The notes beneath the pieces were generated by a model. The model made no database searches. It saw only the letters and a list, made by a program, of their open reading frames with translations, and was not told the origin of the DNA. From Aminipila terrae (lineage in GTDB: Bacteria; Bacillota; Clostridia; Peptostreptococcales; Anaerovoracaceae): a stretch of DNA of 64,000 nt. A program made the translations under genes and the position numbers. The stretch spans positions 1,922,001 to 1,986,000 of the forward strand of contig NZ_CP047591.1 of NCBI RefSeq assembly GCF_010120715.1, read 5' to 3'. This document shows positions 61,991-64,000 of this stretch, piece after piece (within the stretch, counting starts at the first letter, position 1; each line of letters begins with the position of its first letter).

Positions 61991-62196
61991 TTTAACAGCT
62001 TAAGTTAAAAATTTACATTCATTTTAAAATATGATATCATTTCAATAATTAACTCGTATATTATTAAAATATTGTGAATGGAGGGATAATCCAAGATAAA
62101 TCTGGGATAGCTAACAGCGTAGTTACTAGAAGATATAGAAAAGGAAAAGAAGAGGTAGAAACAGTTATAAAAATATTTTAAGAAAGGTATATAATA

Positions 62197-63252
62197 ATGT
62201 TGGAAATTGAAGAAATTAAACAAAACCTTCAGAGAGCATGTAAATTGGAATCTGATATTTTTATTATGCAGAATTATCAAAGAGAATGCCAGAAGCATTT
62301 GTTGGATTTAGAACAACAAGGTGATTTTTTAGAAAATCAGAGGAGAAATTTCGGGAAAAATATAAATAGTAAATTAGACTATAGTGATACAAAAGGAAAC
62401 TCAGCTATTACACAAAAACGGAAAAAGGAAGCTCCAGCCGTATGGCTAATTCTATTTTTTATAGTTGAATATTTAGGGTTAGCATATTTATTAATGCACA
62501 AAGGGGTAGGCTCAATTTTGATATATAGTGTGCCTGTCAGCTTATTTTTTTCATATATTAGTTATTTTAATTCCAAAAAGGCTAGTATCTCTAAGTTTTG
62601 TGGCTTATTTGCCTATTGCATTTTAAAGTATTTAATTTTTATACCAATGATAGATTTATCTATAGGAATTAAAAATTATCCAATTTTGATTCCGGGGATA
62701 TTGTCATTAATTTCTTGTGTTGTGCTGGCTGTTTTAACTTCTATAGCAAGAAGAATGGACATTTCAGAATGGAATTCCATAAAGTGCAAGGCAGGTTTGG
62801 AAAATGTTCAAAGGGATATTGCTCAGCTAAATAGTCATATAGAATCATATGATAGTAAATTTGAGGAGCTTATCAAGCCATTAGAGAATGCATCAAATGA
62901 ATTAAGAGAATTATATAAAAGTGGCTGGTTGCATCCTAAATACCAGAATATTATTTCAGTACATAAAATATATGAATATTTTGATACAAAGAGAGTAACA
63001 GAATTCGAGGGGCCCTATGGTGCTTATAATATTTTTGAAAAAGAAATCAGATTAGATAATATTCAAAGTAGCTTAAACAAGGTAAACGAAAATTTAAGTA
63101 ATTTAGTACAAATTGGTACAGAACTAATAAAAGAAGTAGGGGGACTGCAATATGCAGTACAAGGGTTGGAGAATGCTATTAAAAATCAAAATATTAATGT
63201 GGTAGTAAATATAGACGGGTATACATATCCGGTAGGTTATACCAGATATTAA
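62197..63252 (+). CDS. membrane and coiled-coil protein, function unknown
   Basis: A 351-residue protein. An N-terminal coiled coil (residues 1-50) leads to four membrane segments (about 84-102, 107-124, 137-153, 163-182), then a second coiled coil (about 195-240) and a conserved-looking block KYQNIISVHKIYEYFDTKR..EGPYGAYNIFEKEIR (about 247-285), which recurs in clostridial hypothetical proteins as I remember. AAGAAAGG precedes the ATG. AT-rich and accessory in character. Role unknown. Confidence 0.65.
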   Translation: MLEIEEIKQNLQRACKLESDIFIMQNYQRECQKHLLDLEQQGDFLENQRRNFGKNINSKLDYSDTKGNSAITQKRKKEAPAVWLILFFIVEYLGLAYLLMHKGVGSILIYSVPVSLFFSYISYFNSKKASISKFCGLFAYCILKYLIFIPMIDLSIGIKNYPILIPGILSLISCVVLAVLTSIARRMDISEWNSIKCKAGLENVQRDIAQLNSHIESYDSKFEELIKPLENASNELRELYKSGWLHPKYQNIISVHKIYEYFDTKRVTEFEGPYGAYNIFEKEIRLDNIQSSLNKVNENLSNLVQIGTELIKEVGGLQYAVQGLENAIKNQNINVVVNIDGYTYPVGYTRY

Positions 63253-63304
63253 AGGAAGGTTTAACACCATAATTATATCTTATACGGCAAATATGGAAAA
63301 TAAG

Positions 63305-63334
63305 AAGCCAGCGTTTTAGGACGCTGGCTTTTTA
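63305..63334. terminator. bidirectional terminator
   Basis: Stem AAGCCAGCG / CGCTGGCTT followed by TTTAT, between the convergent unknown gene and the chemoreceptor. Confidence 0.8.
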
Positions 63335-63341
63335 TATGAGC

Positions 63342-64000
63342 TTACTCTGCAATTTTAAAAGTTGTGACAACATCTTTAAGACGAGCAGCATGGTCTGCCA
63401 AATCCACACTTGTAGCAGAACTTTCTTCTGTAGAAGCAACATTAGCCTCCACAATGCCTGCAATTTGGGAAAGACCCGCCAGAATTTGTTGAATTGAAGC
63501 AGCCTGAACCTGTGAGATTTCAGTAATCTGATTTGAGATGTTGGAGGCTTCATCAATTTTTATGTCAATCTGGCCGATGACATTTGCTGCTTCCTGAGCT
63601 GTTTTCATTCCAGCCTCTACACTTCTGACAGACCGTTCAATAATGTTGGTGGTACTTCTTGCTGCCTCCGCAGATTTCTTCGCCAGGTGTCCAACTTCTT
63701 CGGCCACTACGGAAAAGCCTTTTCCAGCAACTCCAGCCCGGGCAGCTTCAATAGATGCATTCAGGGAAAGAATATTTGTCTGGAAGGCGATATTATCAAT
63801 GGTTTTTATTATATCCTGAATACTACGTGATGCATTATTGATTTCTTCCATAGATTTTAGCATTTCCTGCATTTTAGCATTACCCGCATTAATATCATCT
63901 TTAACAATATTAGTAAGATTGCTGGCTTCGGCTGACTTTTGTGCATTAGAAAGAGTCTGTTTGGAGACAACATCCAAAGTGGCATTAAGCTTTTCAATAG
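63342..64000 (-). CDS. methyl-accepting chemotaxis protein, C-terminal part
   Basis: The cytoplasmic signalling domain of a chemoreceptor, entering from beyond the right edge (open to 64000). The hairpin tip FQTNILSLNASIEAARAG and GKGFSVVAEEVGHLAKKSAEAA are the diagnostic conserved sequence. The helical bundle continues to the stop at 63342, with no CheR pentapeptide at the end. It could work with the CheW at 20927. Ligand-binding part is outside the window. Confidence 0.95.
   Translation of the reverse strand, partial: IEKLNATLDVVSKQTLSNAQKSAEASNLTNIVKDDINAGNAKMQEMLKSMEEINNASRSIQDIIKTIDNIAFQTNILSLNASIEAARAGVAGKGFSVVAEEVGHLAKKSAEAARSTTNIIERSVRSVEAGMKTAQEAANVIGQIDIKIDEASNISNQITEISQVQAASIQQILAGLSQIAGIVEANVASTEESSATSVDLADHAARLKDVVTTFKIAE

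Noticed and set aside
1..64000. CRISPR array, transposase or prophage genes
   Set aside because: No repeat-spacer pattern, DDE or integrase motif was seen anywhere.

Overview
The window is a low-GC, AT-rich chromosomal segment from an anaerobic, amino-acid-fermenting member of the Clostridia. The evidence is a complete-looking lysine 2,3- and 5,6-aminomutase cluster, a germination-type CwlD amidase (which suggests a spore former), a SAM-I riboswitch before metK, an FabK/FabZ type II fatty acid cluster, and AAAGGAGG-like ribosome binding sites. The family could be Anaerovoracaceae or a related Peptostreptococcales group, but that is a guess. No rRNA, CRISPR array or intact transposon was seen.

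Layout, left to right. 1-7030: the 3' part of a PepD-type dipeptidase, a small unknown protein, then argH translationally coupled to a three-subunit molybdenum hydroxylase (xanthine dehydrogenase family) and a MobA-like nucleotidyltransferase. 7178-20701: the lysine fermentation island. It holds kal (minus strand), a sigma-54 activator whose sensor region is a decayed copy of the pathway enzyme Kdd, two tandem kdd genes, kamABCDE and atoDA. 20927-27548: CheW, a PhzF protein, an AlaX-type editing protein, CwlD, an AraC regulator with what looks like a GH39 C-terminal remnant, and an unknown protein. 27606-31677: SAM riboswitch-metK, aspartokinase, metA. 32109-43745: an iron-sulfur/FMN membrane protein, a CBS-domain transporter, secA, prfB (with its programmed frameshift), tex, an unknown protein, a HAD phosphatase and a glycosyltransferase. 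43957-51357: fabH-K-D-G-F and fabZ, ending in a gene that fuses a FabT-like MarR domain to a FabK/nitronate-monooxygenase-like enzyme. 51726-64000: an AT-rich orphan, addB without addA, two YdcZ-type transporters with a Crp-type regulator, nudC, a PadR module, two tRNA genes, a K+ channel bracketed by a decayed copy of those tRNAs, an SLH remnant, an unknown membrane protein and the end of a chemoreceptor.

How it works together. Lysine is moved by KamA to beta-lysine, by KamDE to 3,5-diaminohexanoate, by Kdd to the 3-keto compound, (by Kce, not found here) to 3-aminobutyryl-CoA, by Kal to crotonyl-CoA, with AtoDA exchanging CoA with acetoacetate. Two good sigma-54 promoters (before kal and before kdd) and three copies of a CGAACC-N6-GGTTCG palindrome around the activator gene give a coherent regulatory circuit. 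The fatty acid cluster shows a similar design: a MarR regulator carrying a paralog of the pathway enzyme FabK, and a TTTGAT-A-ATCAAA operator at the fabH promoter.

Caution on sequence quality: five genes (pepD, the alaX-like gene, prfB near its end, fabF, addB) are each broken by one missing base in a run of A or G. Because fabF and prfB are normally essential, homopolymer under-calling is more likely than true gene decay.
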